Of a stretch of DNA of 64,000 nt, positions 28,690 to 38,607 are shown one piece after another. The notes below the pieces were generated by a model. That model did not search any database, was not told where the DNA came from, and worked only from the letters and a program-made list of their open reading frames with translations. Origin of the DNA: Paraglaciecola sp. 20A4 (lineage in GTDB: Bacteria; Pseudomonadota; Gammaproteobacteria; Enterobacterales; Alteromonadaceae); assembly GCF_011378905.1 (NCBI RefSeq), contig NZ_WTPY01000018.1, forward strand, positions 1 to 64,000. Direction: 5' to 3'. A program made the translations under genes and the position numbers. How positions within the stretch are numbered: the stretch's first letter is position 1; the number at the start of each line of letters is the position of its first letter.

Positions 28690-29697
28690 TTATGCGTCTT
28701 GCACGTTAACTACGTAGCGTCCAACCACCTGACCTTTAAAGAAGCGCTCTAGATATTCGGGGGTTTCTAGGAGAGAAATCTCTTGTTGGTAGCTATCCAA
28801 ATTAGGCAGTTTCATGTCTGTTGCGACGCGCTGCCAAATATGCTTTTTATCTTCAAGTGGAATAAATACTGAATCAACACCGAGCAACGATACGCCGCGG
28901 GTGATAAAAGGTATCACATTCATTGCTATTTCTGGGGACGAAGCTAGGCCTACCGAAGCAACCCCACCTCCGGCTTTTAACTGTTTGAGTAAGCCGGTCA
29001 AATAATCGCCTCCTAACGTATCAATACCGTGCGCCCATTTGGTTTTGCCTATGGGTAAATCTTTCACGTCTAAAATGACGTCTCTGTGTAACACTTCGCT
29101 AGCACCTAGTTCTTTCAATTTATCTGATTGCTCTGGCTTGCCGGAGAATGCCACAACCTCATAACCTAATTGCTTAAGTAGCGCGATACTGATACTACCG
29201 ACACCGCCTGTTGCACCGGTTACCGCTACTGGACCGTCACTGGGTTTTGCGCCCATTTTCTCAAGTTTCTGAATACACAACGCTGCGGTTAATCCTCCAG
29301 TGCCGTAAGTCATAGCTTCTTTTAGCGTCAGTGTTTTAGGGCAAGCTACCGCCCATGTGGCGGGAATTGAAATCATTTGTCCTAAGCCGCCGGGTGTATT
29401 CATGCCTAAGTCGTAACCAAATACCAGGACATGCTGGCCTGCTTCGAAGGTGCCTGACTTATCGCTGACCACAATACCAGCAGCATCTATTCCTGGCGTG
29501 TGTGGAAAGTTCTGACTGATACGCTTATTACCACTGGCTGACATTGCATCTTTATAGTTTAGCGACGAATAGTGGACTTGGATAAGTAAGTCGTTATCCG
29601 GCAAATCATTAACTGAGCGCTGAACAATACGCTTAGTAAAAGTCTTGTCGTTCTGCTCTTCGACGAGTAGGGCTTTAAATGTGCTGGCTTGAGACAT
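28690..29697 (-). CDS. acuI: Acrylyl-CoA reductase AcuI/YhdH
   Basis: NADPH-dependent medium-chain reductase of the AcuI (YhdH) family, which reduces toxic acrylyl-CoA to propionyl-CoA; in marine bacteria this is tied to DMSP and acrylate metabolism. 335 residues. GroES-like N-domain with HYSSLNYKDAMSASGN, then the NADP-binding VAVTGATGGVGSISIALL motif. The open frame continues 25 codons upstream, but AGGAG 10 nt before the ATG at 29697 and MSQASTFKALLVEE fix the start. No DMSP lyase or dmdA is nearby, so the specific pathway role is open. Confidence 0.92.
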   Translation of the reverse strand: MSQASTFKALLVEEQNDKTFTKRIVQRSVNDLPDNDLLIQVHYSSLNYKDAMSASGNKRISQNFPHTPGIDAAGIVVSDKSGTFEAGQHVLVFGYDLGMNTPGGLGQMISIPATWAVACPKTLTLKEAMTYGTGGLTAALCIQKLEKMGAKPSDGPVAVTGATGGVGSISIALLKQLGYEVVAFSGKPEQSDKLKELGASEVLHRDVILDVKDLPIGKTKWAHGIDTLGGDYLTGLLKQLKAGGGVASVGLASSPEIAMNVIPFITRGVSLLGVDSVFIPLEDKKHIWQRVATDMKLPNLDSYQQEISLLETPEYLERFFKGQVVGRYVVNVQDA

Positions 29698-30045
29698 GAA
29701 AAAATACTCCTGTTGTAGGAAATTGAGGAAAAAAGAACCGTGATATTGGTTAGAAAACATCACAAAGTTCAAACTATATATAAAGGCGAGTTCGCCGTTG
29801 AATAGTCTGCATTACTCAATAAGGTTGGGGGCTGTGTTTAATATTCAAGAGGTTAATGGACAAAACCTAAGTAAGTGAAAGTCCATTATTTCTATTCACC
29901 ACATTAAGTCAGATGAATTAAGCAAATAAAGTATGTAAAAAGTACAACCACATCTACTCTGAGTTAAAAGGAAATCACGCAGGCTGGTTTTCACACTTAA
30001 CGGACACAATAGGGTTCGTTAAGTCATGCTGAATGAGGAGTCATA
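29698..30045. other. Divergent promoter region acuI / SDR gene
   Basis: About 350 bp between divergent genes. It contains a small palindrome GGCGA-gt-TCGCC at 29785-29796, which could be an operator. No gene or clear promoter hexamers were assigned. Confidence 0.35.
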
Positions 30046-30933
30046 ATGTCAAACGAATTTACTGGGAAAACGGCGATAATATCGGGTGCCGCAGGGGGTA
30101 TTGGTTTAGCACTGGCGGAAGCGCTTGGTAAGCAAGGCATGAATATCGTGATGGGTGATATTGATATTCAAACGTTAGCTGTATCTAGACAATCATTGTT
30201 AGATAAAGGGGTGAATGTATTAGCCTGCGAATTAGATGTTACTGATTTCAAACAATGGCAAGACGTTGTAGCCCGCGCAAAAGATACTTACGGCAAAATT
30301 CATATGGTGATTAATAACGCCGGAGTGGGCGGGATCCCTGGTAAAATTGAAGATACCGAACATGAAACGTGGCGTTGGGTGATGGATGTTAACGTTATGG
30401 GAGTCTTATATGGTGCACAAGCCTGTGTTCCGGCGATAAAAGAGCATGGTGAGGGAGGTTGGATTGTTAACGTCGCATCGATGGCTGGAATGTTAGGTAT
30501 GCCATATGCAGGCGCTTATTGTGCGTCGAAGGCGGCCGTTGTGTCCATGACTGAAAGTTGGGCAGTAGAGCTTAAACCACACAATATACATGTGTCTGCG
30601 TTATGTCCCGCGTTTGTAAAAACCCGTATTCATGAATCTCATCGTAATCGCCAGCCGAAATATGCGGTCGCTCAAGAGAAACGACAAGATAAAAAGAAAC
30701 TGCAAGCCGGTGCTAATGCTGCGACGATAGCGGTGGAGTCAGGTATTCCTGCTGGCGTTTTAGCCCAACGTGTATTGGAGGCTCTTAAGTCTAAACAGAC
30801 TTATATTTATACTCATCCAAATTATCGTAAAGTGACCAGCGGTCGTTCTCAAGCAATTGATAATGCATTTGTCGATGCGCAAGACAGCCCCGTTGTTGGT
30901 CATCTTATCAATGAAGACATTGTCACATTTTAA
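30046..30933 (+). CDS. Short-chain dehydrogenase/reductase
   Basis: 295-residue classical SDR oxidoreductase. NAD(P)-binding motif ISGAAGGIGLALAEALG at residues ~12-28, an acidic Asp in MGDIDI that favours NAD(H), NNAG in VINNAGVGG, catalytic Ser in NVASMAGML and YxxxK in YAGAYCASKAA. The C-terminal extension (about 45 residues beyond the SDR core) is longer than minimal SDRs. Substrate unknown. Divergent from acuI. ATG start with GAGGAG a few bases upstream. Confidence 0.9.
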   Translation: MSNEFTGKTAIISGAAGGIGLALAEALGKQGMNIVMGDIDIQTLAVSRQSLLDKGVNVLACELDVTDFKQWQDVVARAKDTYGKIHMVINNAGVGGIPGKIEDTEHETWRWVMDVNVMGVLYGAQACVPAIKEHGEGGWIVNVASMAGMLGMPYAGAYCASKAAVVSMTESWAVELKPHNIHVSALCPAFVKTRIHESHRNRQPKYAVAQEKRQDKKKLQAGANAATIAVESGIPAGVLAQRVLEALKSKQTYIYTHPNYRKVTSGRSQAIDNAFVDAQDSPVVGHLINEDIVTF

Positions 30934-30976
30934 CGCACTCATGTGCTTCGGTGATGCAACCTAAAATAACGGCAGC

Positions 30977-30998
30977 GGGAGCGAAAGCTCCCTTTTTT
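30977..30998 (+). terminator. Terminator of the SDR gene
   Basis: GGGAGC-GAAA-GCTCCC with a stable GNRA loop followed by TTTTTT, 43 nt after the stop. Confidence 0.92.
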
Positions 30999-31038
30999 GG
31001 CACGATTTATTACGTAGTAAAGCGTAATTTATAGACAT

Positions 31039-31063
31039 AAAAAAACCGCCTCAGCGGTTTTTT
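31039..31063. terminator. Terminator of asnB (bidirectional shape)
   Basis: AAAAAACCGC-ctca-GCGGTTTTTT hairpin, 27 nt beyond the asnB stop on the minus strand. Confidence 0.88.
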
Positions 31064-31089
31064 CACAGTGACCCAATTTCTTTTAAAAA

Positions 31090-32760
31090 TTAGCTCGCTT
31101 GGTTATGCACATCACGCATCGCACGACCAGATGGGTCAGCATTGCCTTTAAAGCTAGCGTCCCATTCTAATGCTTCAACTGTGCTACAAGCGATAGATTT
31201 ACCGCCAGGCACACAATGAGCAGCACTTTCTTGCGGGAAGAAAGACTCAAAAACAGTACGGAAGTAGTAACCTTCTTTTGTGTCAGGGGTGTTAATTGGG
31301 AAGCGGAATGCTGCGCTCGCCAATTGTTGATCCGTCACATCTTGCTCTACTTGCTCTTTAATAGAATCAATCCACGAGTAGCCTACGCCATCACTGAATT
31401 GCTCTTTTTGACGCCATAACACTTCAGCAGGTAAGTACTCGCCGTTATCAAACGCTTTACGTAGGATCCATTTTTCCATTTTACCATCAAGACACATTTT
31501 GTCTTGCGGGTTTAGGCGCATCGCTACATCTAAGAATTCTTTATCTAGGAAAGGTACGCGAGCTTCTACGCCCCAAGCTGATGTGGATTTATTCGCACGG
31601 GCACAATCAAACATGTGTAAGCGTTCAAGTTTACGTAAAGTTTCTTCGTGAAATTCTTTCGCATTAGGTGCTTTATGGAAATACAGATAACCACCAAATA
31701 TTTCATCTGCACCTTCACCAGACAATACCATTTTAATCCCCATGGCCTTTATTTTGCGGCTCATTAGGTACATAGGCGTTGCGGCACGAATGGTTGTGAC
31801 ATCGTAGGTTTCAAGATGATAAATCACGTCACGAATAGCATCTAATCCTTCTTGCACGGTGAAATGTACTTCGTGGTGTACAGTGCCAATCATCTCAGCA
31901 ACTTTTTTTGCCGCGATTAAATCAGGTGCACCTTCAAGACCTACTGCGAAAGAATGCAGTCGCGGCCACCACGCATCAGACTCATCGTTATCTTCTACGC
32001 GTTTAGCCACATATTTGGCTGCAATAGCGGAAACTAATGATGAGTCTAAACCACCGGATAATAATACGCCGTAAGGTACGTCAGACATTAAATGCGATTT
32101 TACTGATTTTTCGAATGCAACTTTAAGATCATTTAAATCAGTCGGATTATTTTTAACGTTTTCATAGTCCATCCAGTCTCGCTGATAGTATTTTTTCAGC
32201 TCACCTGTTTTGCTCCATAAATAATGCCCTGGAGGAAATTCTTGTACCGTTTTACATACAGGAACCAACGCTTTCATTTCAGATGCGACGTAAAAGTTAC
32301 CGTGTTCGTCATAACCGGTATACAAAGGAATAATTCCCATGTGGTCACGAGCAATTAAGTAAGCGTCTTGCGCTTGATCGTAAAGTACAAAAGCGAACAT
32401 ACCTTGCAGTTGGTCAATAAACTCAACGCCTTGCTGTTCATACAGAGGAAGAATAACTTCACAATCAGATTTAGTTCTAAAATCGTACGCTTGAGCTAAG
32501 TTCTGCTCAAGAGCCTTGTGGTTGTAGATCTCACCATTAACGGCAAGAACGCTATTATTATTTCGGCTGATAAGTGGTTGCGCGCCTTTGTCAACGTCAA
32601 CGATTGCTAAGCGCTCGTGACACAAAATGGCATTATCGTTATTCCATACGCCTGACCAGTCAGGACCGCGATGACGCAGTAGTTTGGAAAGTTCTAATGC
32701 TTGCGTTCTAAGTTCTGATACATCAGTTTTGATGTCCAGAATGCCGAAAATACCACACAT
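31090..32760 (-). CDS. asnB: Asparagine synthase B (glutamine-hydrolysing)
   Basis: Makes asparagine from aspartate, ATP and glutamine. 556 residues, as E. coli AsnB (554). The class II glutaminase domain starts with Cys2 after Met removal (MCGIFGILDI) and includes RHRGPDWSG and LAVNGEIYNH. The synthetase domain has the PP-loop GVLLSGGLDSSLVSAIA and LSGEGADEIFGGY. Monocistronic. No leader regulation was recognised in the ~300 bp upstream. Confidence 0.97.
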   Translation of the reverse strand: MCGIFGILDIKTDVSELRTQALELSKLLRHRGPDWSGVWNNDNAILCHERLAIVDVDKGAQPLISRNNNSVLAVNGEIYNHKALEQNLAQAYDFRTKSDCEVILPLYEQQGVEFIDQLQGMFAFVLYDQAQDAYLIARDHMGIIPLYTGYDEHGNFYVASEMKALVPVCKTVQEFPPGHYLWSKTGELKKYYQRDWMDYENVKNNPTDLNDLKVAFEKSVKSHLMSDVPYGVLLSGGLDSSLVSAIAAKYVAKRVEDNDESDAWWPRLHSFAVGLEGAPDLIAAKKVAEMIGTVHHEVHFTVQEGLDAIRDVIYHLETYDVTTIRAATPMYLMSRKIKAMGIKMVLSGEGADEIFGGYLYFHKAPNAKEFHEETLRKLERLHMFDCARANKSTSAWGVEARVPFLDKEFLDVAMRLNPQDKMCLDGKMEKWILRKAFDNGEYLPAEVLWRQKEQFSDGVGYSWIDSIKEQVEQDVTDQQLASAAFRFPINTPDTKEGYYFRTVFESFFPQESAAHCVPGGKSIACSTVEALEWDASFKGNADPSGRAMRDVHNQAS

Positions 32761-33017
32761 AAAAAGGCTTCTCTCTTTTGGTTATTTGTTACTAACTCAT
32801 ATAGCTGAATGGCTTGGTTTTAATGAAACCAAACATGCGTGCTGGGGAAAGTGGTGGTTATTATATTTATTATTACTTTCTTGCGCCCTTGAATTTGCCA
32901 GCATGAGAAAAAAAAGCAAGCGGAAACTGTAATTTTTTTACACTTGTTGGCTATTAGTTAGATTAAGTGCCGTTTTTTGGCATTAATTCAACCTATTTGT
33001 GCGGGATGGACGAGAAA
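32761..33017. other. Intergenic region upstream of asnB
   Basis: About 260 bp between the asnB start and the hairpin after the M28 peptidase gene. No convincing gene or promoter was found. Confidence 0.4.
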
Positions 33018-33051
33018 TGGCCAGCTGAATAATAACATTATCAGCTGGCCA
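33018..33051 (-). terminator. Hairpin downstream of the M28 peptidase gene
   Basis: Perfect 11-bp stem TGGCCAGCTGA / TCAGCTGGCCA, extended by a few A/T pairs after a bulge. T tract is weak on the minus strand. Confidence 0.55.
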
Positions 33052-33076
33052 GAATGGTAAATTTTAATTAAAAAAC

Positions 33077-34720
33077 TCAGTGACGCTGAAACTCACTCCC
33101 AGCGTTCCACTTAGGCCAGTCAGATGATTGGGCAAGATCGAAACCCACTTCAAACAATAGTTGGCTATCTTCCCGCACACCGGAAAAATCCCAGTTTTCA
33201 CGGAATTGATCACAAACTTGATGATAACACCCTGTAATTAATACTTTGGTGCGCTTTTTATAATCTGCTGTTTGCTCATCGATTGGGGTATTTCCACCTT
33301 TTGCATATAGAGCCGGTACCCCTTGTTTCGCGAAACTAAAATGATCAGAACGGTAATATGAACCCGCCTCAGGGCGAGACTCTTGCGTTAGCACTCGGTC
33401 TTGTCGTTTGGCGGCTTTGGCTAAATAAGTCTCTAGTTCTGACTTACCCATTCCCACAACGGATACATCTTTTGTGCGTCCAAGTACGTTCATGGCATCC
33501 ATGTTAATATTCGCAACCGTTTTATCAAGGGCAATAATAGGATGTTCGGCATAATACAAAGAGCCTAGTAAGCCTTGTTCTTCTGCGGTAACAATTAAAA
33601 ATGTCACCGATCGTTTTGGTGCAACGGTTAATTCTTTATATGCTTTGGCAATCGCAAGTGCCGTGGCGGTACCTGTGGCGTTATCGTGGGCGCCATTATA
33701 TATCTGGTCACCTTTTTTATTTTCATCTTTACCTAAGTGATCCCAGTGAGCACTGTAAATTATATGTTCTTCAGGCGTCTGTGAACCCGGTAAAGTGGCG
33801 ATAACGTTATGGCTAACGGATTTCTTCATGGTGCTATTTACGGTTATAGATGCCTTTTGTTTTAAGTTGCTGTGATATGGACTCACAAGCGCTTTAGCTT
33901 TTTCTTTGGCGAAGTCTAACCCTGCGTCAGCAAATACTTTTTTGGCTGCATCATTTGATAACCATCCTTCAACGGCAACGCGATCCGCATTACCATTTTC
34001 ACTGACCAGGCTATATTGTGGGCCACTCCAACTATTGGCTACCACAGACCAACCGTATGATGCCGGCGCAGTTTCGTGAACAATGATTGCTGCAGCTGCA
34101 CCTTGGCGACTGGCTTCCTCATATTTGTATGTCCAGCGACCGTAGTACGTCATGGTCTTACCTTGAAATTTACCACTGTCAGGATTTTCAAAGCCGGGAT
34201 CATTAACCAAAATTACGACTGTTTTGCCTTTAACGTCGAGCCCAGCGTAGTCATTCCAATCGTACTCTGGGGCATTGACGCCAAAACCAACGAAAACCAC
34301 ATCGGAATCTTTTACGTTTACCTGCGTTTTTTCACGCTTAGTGGATGCGATCATGCCTTTTTTGTATTCGAAGGTGTTATTACCTATGGTCATGGTCATA
34401 GCAGGTGAAGCTGTCATCTCAAGTAAATTGACTGCTTGCAAATAGCTGTCGCCATTGCCGGGTTCATAACCCATCTGTTTAAAATTGCTAACTAAATAAT
34501 CCAGGGTGATTTTTTCGCCTTTTGATGTTGGCGAACGCCCTTCAAATTCATCGGATGAAAGCGTTTTTGTATGTGCTTTTAGCGTCGCATCAGTAATGCT
34601 TTGATACGCAAGCGTAAAGTCACTTTGTGCATTGTATGTATTATCTTTGTCGTTATTCACGCCACAGGCAAACAACGTTGCGCTTAGCAGTGGAATAGCC
34701 GCCAGTTGAATTCTTTTCAT
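33077..34720 (-). CDS. M28 family zinc peptidase, lipoprotein
   Basis: 547-residue predicted aminopeptidase of MEROPS family M28, anchored as a lipoprotein. Signal peptide RIQLAAIPLLSATLFAC with a lipobox Cys. A PA domain insert (GLDVKGKTVVILVNDPGFE, then RQGAAAAIIVHETAP) lies at ~130-300. Zinc and catalytic residues: AHWDHLG (His, Asp), NGAHDNATGTA (Asp), TAEEQGLLGS (Glu pair), NMDAMNV (Asp) and SDHFSF (His). The chosen ATG has AGGTGA 8 nt upstream; a GTG four codons earlier lies inside that ribosome site. Probably degrades peptides in the periplasm or at the cell surface. Confidence 0.92.
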   Translation of the reverse strand: MKRIQLAAIPLLSATLFACGVNNDKDNTYNAQSDFTLAYQSITDATLKAHTKTLSSDEFEGRSPTSKGEKITLDYLVSNFKQMGYEPGNGDSYLQAVNLLEMTASPAMTMTIGNNTFEYKKGMIASTKREKTQVNVKDSDVVFVGFGVNAPEYDWNDYAGLDVKGKTVVILVNDPGFENPDSGKFQGKTMTYYGRWTYKYEEASRQGAAAAIIVHETAPASYGWSVVANSWSGPQYSLVSENGNADRVAVEGWLSNDAAKKVFADAGLDFAKEKAKALVSPYHSNLKQKASITVNSTMKKSVSHNVIATLPGSQTPEEHIIYSAHWDHLGKDENKKGDQIYNGAHDNATGTATALAIAKAYKELTVAPKRSVTFLIVTAEEQGLLGSLYYAEHPIIALDKTVANINMDAMNVLGRTKDVSVVGMGKSELETYLAKAAKRQDRVLTQESRPEAGSYYRSDHFSFAKQGVPALYAKGGNTPIDEQTADYKKRTKVLITGCYHQVCDQFRENWDFSGVREDSQLLFEVGFDLAQSSDWPKWNAGSEFQRH

Positions 34721-34806
34721 TTTTATATTCACCTAGTTTGGTTTTACTCAAAATTAATTTCCACTCACTCGATAAAAGTAGGCCTCGCAGGAATGGAGTT
34801 GTTATA

Positions 34807-35667
34807 ATGCCATCCATCATCCTACTAGCAACGAATTTTGTTTGTCTTTTTATGTCTTTACCTTGGAATGAACCCTTTACACTGCAACTGTCGTGCGAAC
34901 CCATAGCGCATCTAGATACTCAATTTTCAATATCAAACATGCCAACCTGGCCCAATGCACAGGGCTTAAACCTATTGAAGAAACAACAGCCGGTAGCGCA
35001 AATAAGTCCCCCTGAATTCGTGTGCCAAGATATGCTTGCCCCCAGTGATAATTATTATGAACAAATTATCAACAAGCATGCACAAATACCCACCAGAGCT
35101 AACAGCTGGCATGATTTGTTCAATGGTTTAGTGTGGCTGCAATACCCAAAAACGAAAAAACTGCTAAATAAGCTGCACGTGGATGATATTGAACAGTTTG
35201 GCCTCAGCCCACGCACGCCCCAGCGCAATCATATTACGCACTTCGATGAGTGTGGTGTGTTGTTATTGATTGAGGGAGACATAGGTGAATCCATTACGGG
35301 GTTATTGGCAGAGCATAAATGGTATCAAGCGCTGCACAATGAGCGAAACGCATGGGGTAGTGCCATACACGCGCGTATGTTCGGTCATGCTAACTATGAA
35401 ATGTTGCTTGACCCTTTTATAGGGTTAACTGGGAAGTGGTTAGCTATCGACGTGCACAAGGGCTTTTCATCATTAAGTATTGCAATGCAAAATGCTGAGG
35501 TTGATGAGCGTTTGAGCACGGCGATAAAAATGACTCAGCTGTTTAAACAGGCAAAGCCTTTATTGCCTTTACCATTGCTGGGGGTGCCTGGCTGGAGTGA
35601 ATTAAATCAAGATCCTCAGTTTTATCTTAATCGGCAATACTTTCGTCCTAAACGCCCCAGTAAATAA
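34807..35667 (+). CDS. DUF3025 domain-containing protein
   Basis: 286-residue protein of the DUF3025 family, function unknown. The family core is recognisable: HDLFNGLVWLQYPKTK, then QRNHITHFDECGVLLL and WGSAIHARMFGHANYEM. No signal peptide is convincing with this start. The frame is open 69 bases upstream, but GGAG 10 nt before the ATG at 34807 supports it. It is divergent from the M28 peptidase gene. The tail FRPKRPSK is basic. Confidence 0.8.
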   Translation: MPSIILLATNFVCLFMSLPWNEPFTLQLSCEPIAHLDTQFSISNMPTWPNAQGLNLLKKQQPVAQISPPEFVCQDMLAPSDNYYEQIINKHAQIPTRANSWHDLFNGLVWLQYPKTKKLLNKLHVDDIEQFGLSPRTPQRNHITHFDECGVLLLIEGDIGESITGLLAEHKWYQALHNERNAWGSAIHARMFGHANYEMLLDPFIGLTGKWLAIDVHKGFSSLSIAMQNAEVDERLSTAIKMTQLFKQAKPLLPLPLLGVPGWSELNQDPQFYLNRQYFRPKRPSK

Positions 35668-35713
35668 AATTACGGTTGTGGAGGCTTGCTATTTTTAGTG
35701 ATCAGCAACCGCA

Positions 35714-36418
35714 TTAAAACATTAGTATCAATGCCCAAATTAACCAAATAATAAAGCAAGGCGTAATTGCTATTATTGCCGCACGTTGCCGAGAAAGCTC
35801 GATCCATTGCAATAGACCGGTGTAAATCAAATACATCGTCCAAAACGTTTCGAGTTTAATACTGCTTGCTAACCCAAACCAAGCTGAAGTAGGCGGTATA
35901 AAAAATATAAAGGATAAAGCGCTTGGCGATATTGCATCGAAGCTTATTTGCCCGTTTGTCGCAAAAAATAAAATCCCTAGACTCAGTAATGCGCCCACAC
36001 AGGACGGCATTAATACCCACCAAGAAAAACCGAACCAGTCACCGTAGCTATTAATATTTTGTGGATCAATTTTTGTGGTGATATTCAGATAACCGGCGAT
36101 GATCGATACCAGTGTTAACATCATAATAAAAGGGGTGATTACGGTGCCAATGATACCCCGGGTTGCATCTAATAAACTGCGCGCATTTTGTTGTTCACTG
36201 GGGCTCACATTAGAAAATTGACTGGCAATGATACTTTCTTTGTACCATTGAAAATCCACCACGTGAAAGTAGTAATACATAGGCAATATGGCAGCCACCA
36301 TGACCAGTAAAAATGCCAACCACGACCAATTATGCTGTTTTTTCAATACGAAAAAGGTCGCTTTAGGTTGGGTAAGTACGCCAATACAGGCCGATAACGG
36401 GTTGAGTTGAGTGCCCAT
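35714..36418 (-). CDS. YIP1 family membrane protein
   Basis: 234 residues with about five hydrophobic helices and a Yip1-domain arrangement: a short cytoplasmic N-terminus (LSACIGVLTQPKATFFVLK) followed by membrane segments containing GDWFGFSWWVLMPSCVGAL. Bacterial Yip1 proteins have no defined function. Converges with the DUF3025 gene and is divergent from natA. Confidence 0.75.
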   Translation of the reverse strand: MGTQLNPLSACIGVLTQPKATFFVLKKQHNWSWLAFLLVMVAAILPMYYYFHVVDFQWYKESIIASQFSNVSPSEQQNARSLLDATRGIIGTVITPFIMMLTLVSIIAGYLNITTKIDPQNINSYGDWFGFSWWVLMPSCVGALLSLGILFFATNGQISFDAISPSALSFIFFIPPTSAWFGLASSIKLETFWTMYLIYTGLLQWIELSRQRAAIIAITPCFIIWLIWALILMF

Positions 36419-36572
36419 GTAACGTGTCCTTGTCTGAAATTGAGTTTGATTTATTAATTGACTAATATTCTGATTTTAAACGTTATTGTTATACTTTACA
36501 GCTATTAGATAATTGACGCTTACTGTAAAGTGCCAACGCATTAATAGCCTTTAGGCATATAAAGGGAAGGGA

Positions 36573-37343
36573 ATGATCGAAATAGTTGGCTTAGCTAAAA
36601 AGTTTTCTGTGGAAAACCCGAAGAAACTCAGTGAGCAAGAACGACAAGATCCACGTTTAAAAGGGCGCTTTTTTCACTCTGTCGTTGAGGTATCTTTTAC
36701 CTGTCAGCAAGGCGAAGTCCTTGGTTTACTGGGTCCTAACGGAGCGGGTAAAACGACCACATTACGAATGTTATCCACCGCGCTTAAACCTGACAGTGGT
36801 CATATCAACATTAATGGATCAGATGTATTAGAAAACCCTGTTATGGCGCGCAAAAAAATTGGGTTTTTGTCCGGCTCAACAGGTTTATATGGGCGGTTAT
36901 CAGGACGTGAAAATATTGAATATTTTGCCAAGCTTCACGGCATGAAGAAAATCCAGATTGCAACACGAATCGAGGAGCTCGCCGATTTACTCGACATGCA
37001 TACTTTTTTAGACCGCCGAAGTGAAAACTTTTCTACTGGGATGAAGCAAAAGGTGGCAATAGCCCGAGCAGTTGTTCACAAGCCTGAAGTGGTTATTTTA
37101 GATGAGCCAACAACGGGTCTTGATATAATGGCAACACAGACGGTATTGAATTTTATTCGTAGTTTGAAAGAACAAGGTACGCCCGTTATATTTTCCACCC
37201 ACCATTTAGATGAAGTGCGTGAGTTGTGCGACCGCGTGACCGTTATTGACCAAGGGGTCAGTAAATTTGATGGCCCCTTGAGTCAATTTACTCAATTAGC
37301 CGATGGCTCATTGCACGATGCCTTTTTAGCCAGCATCAAATAG
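36573..37343 (+). CDS. natA: ABC transporter ATP-binding protein, NatA-type
   Basis: ATPase subunit of an ABC-2 exporter of the NatAB group (Na+ extrusion in Bacillus). 256 residues. Walker A GPNGAGKTT, signature ENFSTGMKQKVAIARA, Walker B VVILDEPTTGLD and switch His in VIFSTHHLDEV. Followed 10 nt later by the permease. The Na+ assignment comes from resemblance to NatA and the marine setting; other substrates remain possible. Confidence 0.85.
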   Translation: MIEIVGLAKKFSVENPKKLSEQERQDPRLKGRFFHSVVEVSFTCQQGEVLGLLGPNGAGKTTTLRMLSTALKPDSGHININGSDVLENPVMARKKIGFLSGSTGLYGRLSGRENIEYFAKLHGMKKIQIATRIEELADLLDMHTFLDRRSENFSTGMKQKVAIARAVVHKPEVVILDEPTTGLDIMATQTVLNFIRSLKEQGTPVIFSTHHLDEVRELCDRVTVIDQGVSKFDGPLSQFTQLADGSLHDAFLASIK

Positions 37344-37353
37344 GGAATTTAAT

Positions 37354-38547
37354 ATGTGGTTAGTCTTTTCAAAAGAAATAAGAGAATTGCTTCGGGACCG
37401 AAAAACGTTATTTTTCATGATTGCGTTACCGATATTGATTTTCCCGCTAATTTTCGGCGCAATGGCCTATTTTACCACCCAGGCGTTTGAGAAAGCGGAA
37501 AGCAAAGTCCTTAAATATGCGGTGGTTAACCCTCAATATGCTGCCGAGATTAGCGATGAATTAGCGGCCTCCCCGCAATTTGAACAAATCATTATTGGCG
37601 ATAACGATGATTACGCACAGCTCATTAAAAATGATCGTGTCGATTTTGTTGTAGTGATGCCAGATAACTATTCATCAAACGTACTGTCGAGCGGCCAATT
37701 AGAGATAACGTTATACCTAAACGATGCAGGGTTAAATTTGGTTTATAACCGAGTAAACAGTATTGTGCAAAATTATGCTACTCAATACCAAACCGCGGCG
37801 TTTACAACGCTTGGGGTTTCGTCTAAGCAACAACAAGCATTAATAAAACCGATTGTGTTGAGTCAAATTAGTACCGCGGATCAGCGAGAAAGTTGGGGCG
37901 AAAAAATTGGCGGCATGCTGCCTTATCTACTATTTATCTTATGTTTTCAAGGGGCTATGTTTCCAGCCACAGACATCGCTGCGGGTGAGAAGGAGCGAGG
38001 CACCCTAGAAACGCTGCTTATTTCACCCATAGATCGCACTAAAATTGTGTTAGGAAAATTTCTGACCATTGCATGTGCAGGGGTCACCACTGCCCTTATC
38101 ACAGTTGTGAGTATGGCGGTCTGGGGAATTGTGCTAAGTCGCGGTTTCGCCATGCAATTCGTGGCTGACTTTATGAGTCAAATTGGTATCTTGGATTTTG
38201 TCTTAATGTTTTTAATGCTGATCCCGCTGGTGGCTATTTTTGCCTCTATATTGTTGAGTATTTCTATTTATGCACGCAGTTTTAAAGAAGCGCAAAGCTA
38301 TATGGGGCCGTTAGTTATATTTGTGGTTATCCCTGTGATGGTGGCGTTGCTGCCGGGAGTGGAACTAAAGGGCGGATGGGCTTGGGTGCCACTGACCAAT
38401 GTAGCATTAGCCATGAAAGAGCTGGTTAAAGGCACCATGGACTATTTCCAACTCATTGCGATTTTCGGCTCTACCGCCTTGATAGCGGTGTTACTGCTTG
38501 GCTTTTGTGTGTATTGGTTTAAGCAAGAAAAAGTATTGTTTAGGTAA
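37354..38547 (+). CDS. natB: ABC transporter permease, NatB-type
   Basis: 397-residue ABC-2 permease. N-terminal helix (KTLFFMIALPILIFPLIFGAM), a ~170-residue extracytoplasmic domain, then five C-terminal helices. The GEKERGTLETLLISPIDRTK coupling motif is typical of NatB-like and ABC2_membrane_3 proteins. Forms a two-gene operon with natA. Substrate inferred as Na+ or a drug-like compound. Confidence 0.85.
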   Translation: MWLVFSKEIRELLRDRKTLFFMIALPILIFPLIFGAMAYFTTQAFEKAESKVLKYAVVNPQYAAEISDELAASPQFEQIIIGDNDDYAQLIKNDRVDFVVVMPDNYSSNVLSSGQLEITLYLNDAGLNLVYNRVNSIVQNYATQYQTAAFTTLGVSSKQQQALIKPIVLSQISTADQRESWGEKIGGMLPYLLFILCFQGAMFPATDIAAGEKERGTLETLLISPIDRTKIVLGKFLTIACAGVTTALITVVSMAVWGIVLSRGFAMQFVADFMSQIGILDFVLMFLMLIPLVAIFASILLSISIYARSFKEAQSYMGPLVIFVVIPVMVALLPGVELKGGWAWVPLTNVALAMKELVKGTMDYFQLIAIFGSTALIAVLLLGFCVYWFKQEKVLFR

Positions 38548-38607
38548 AGGTTGATTTAAATTGTTCTGTCATGCGCCAGCGAACCATATGAGGCTGCGTT
38601 TTTGTAT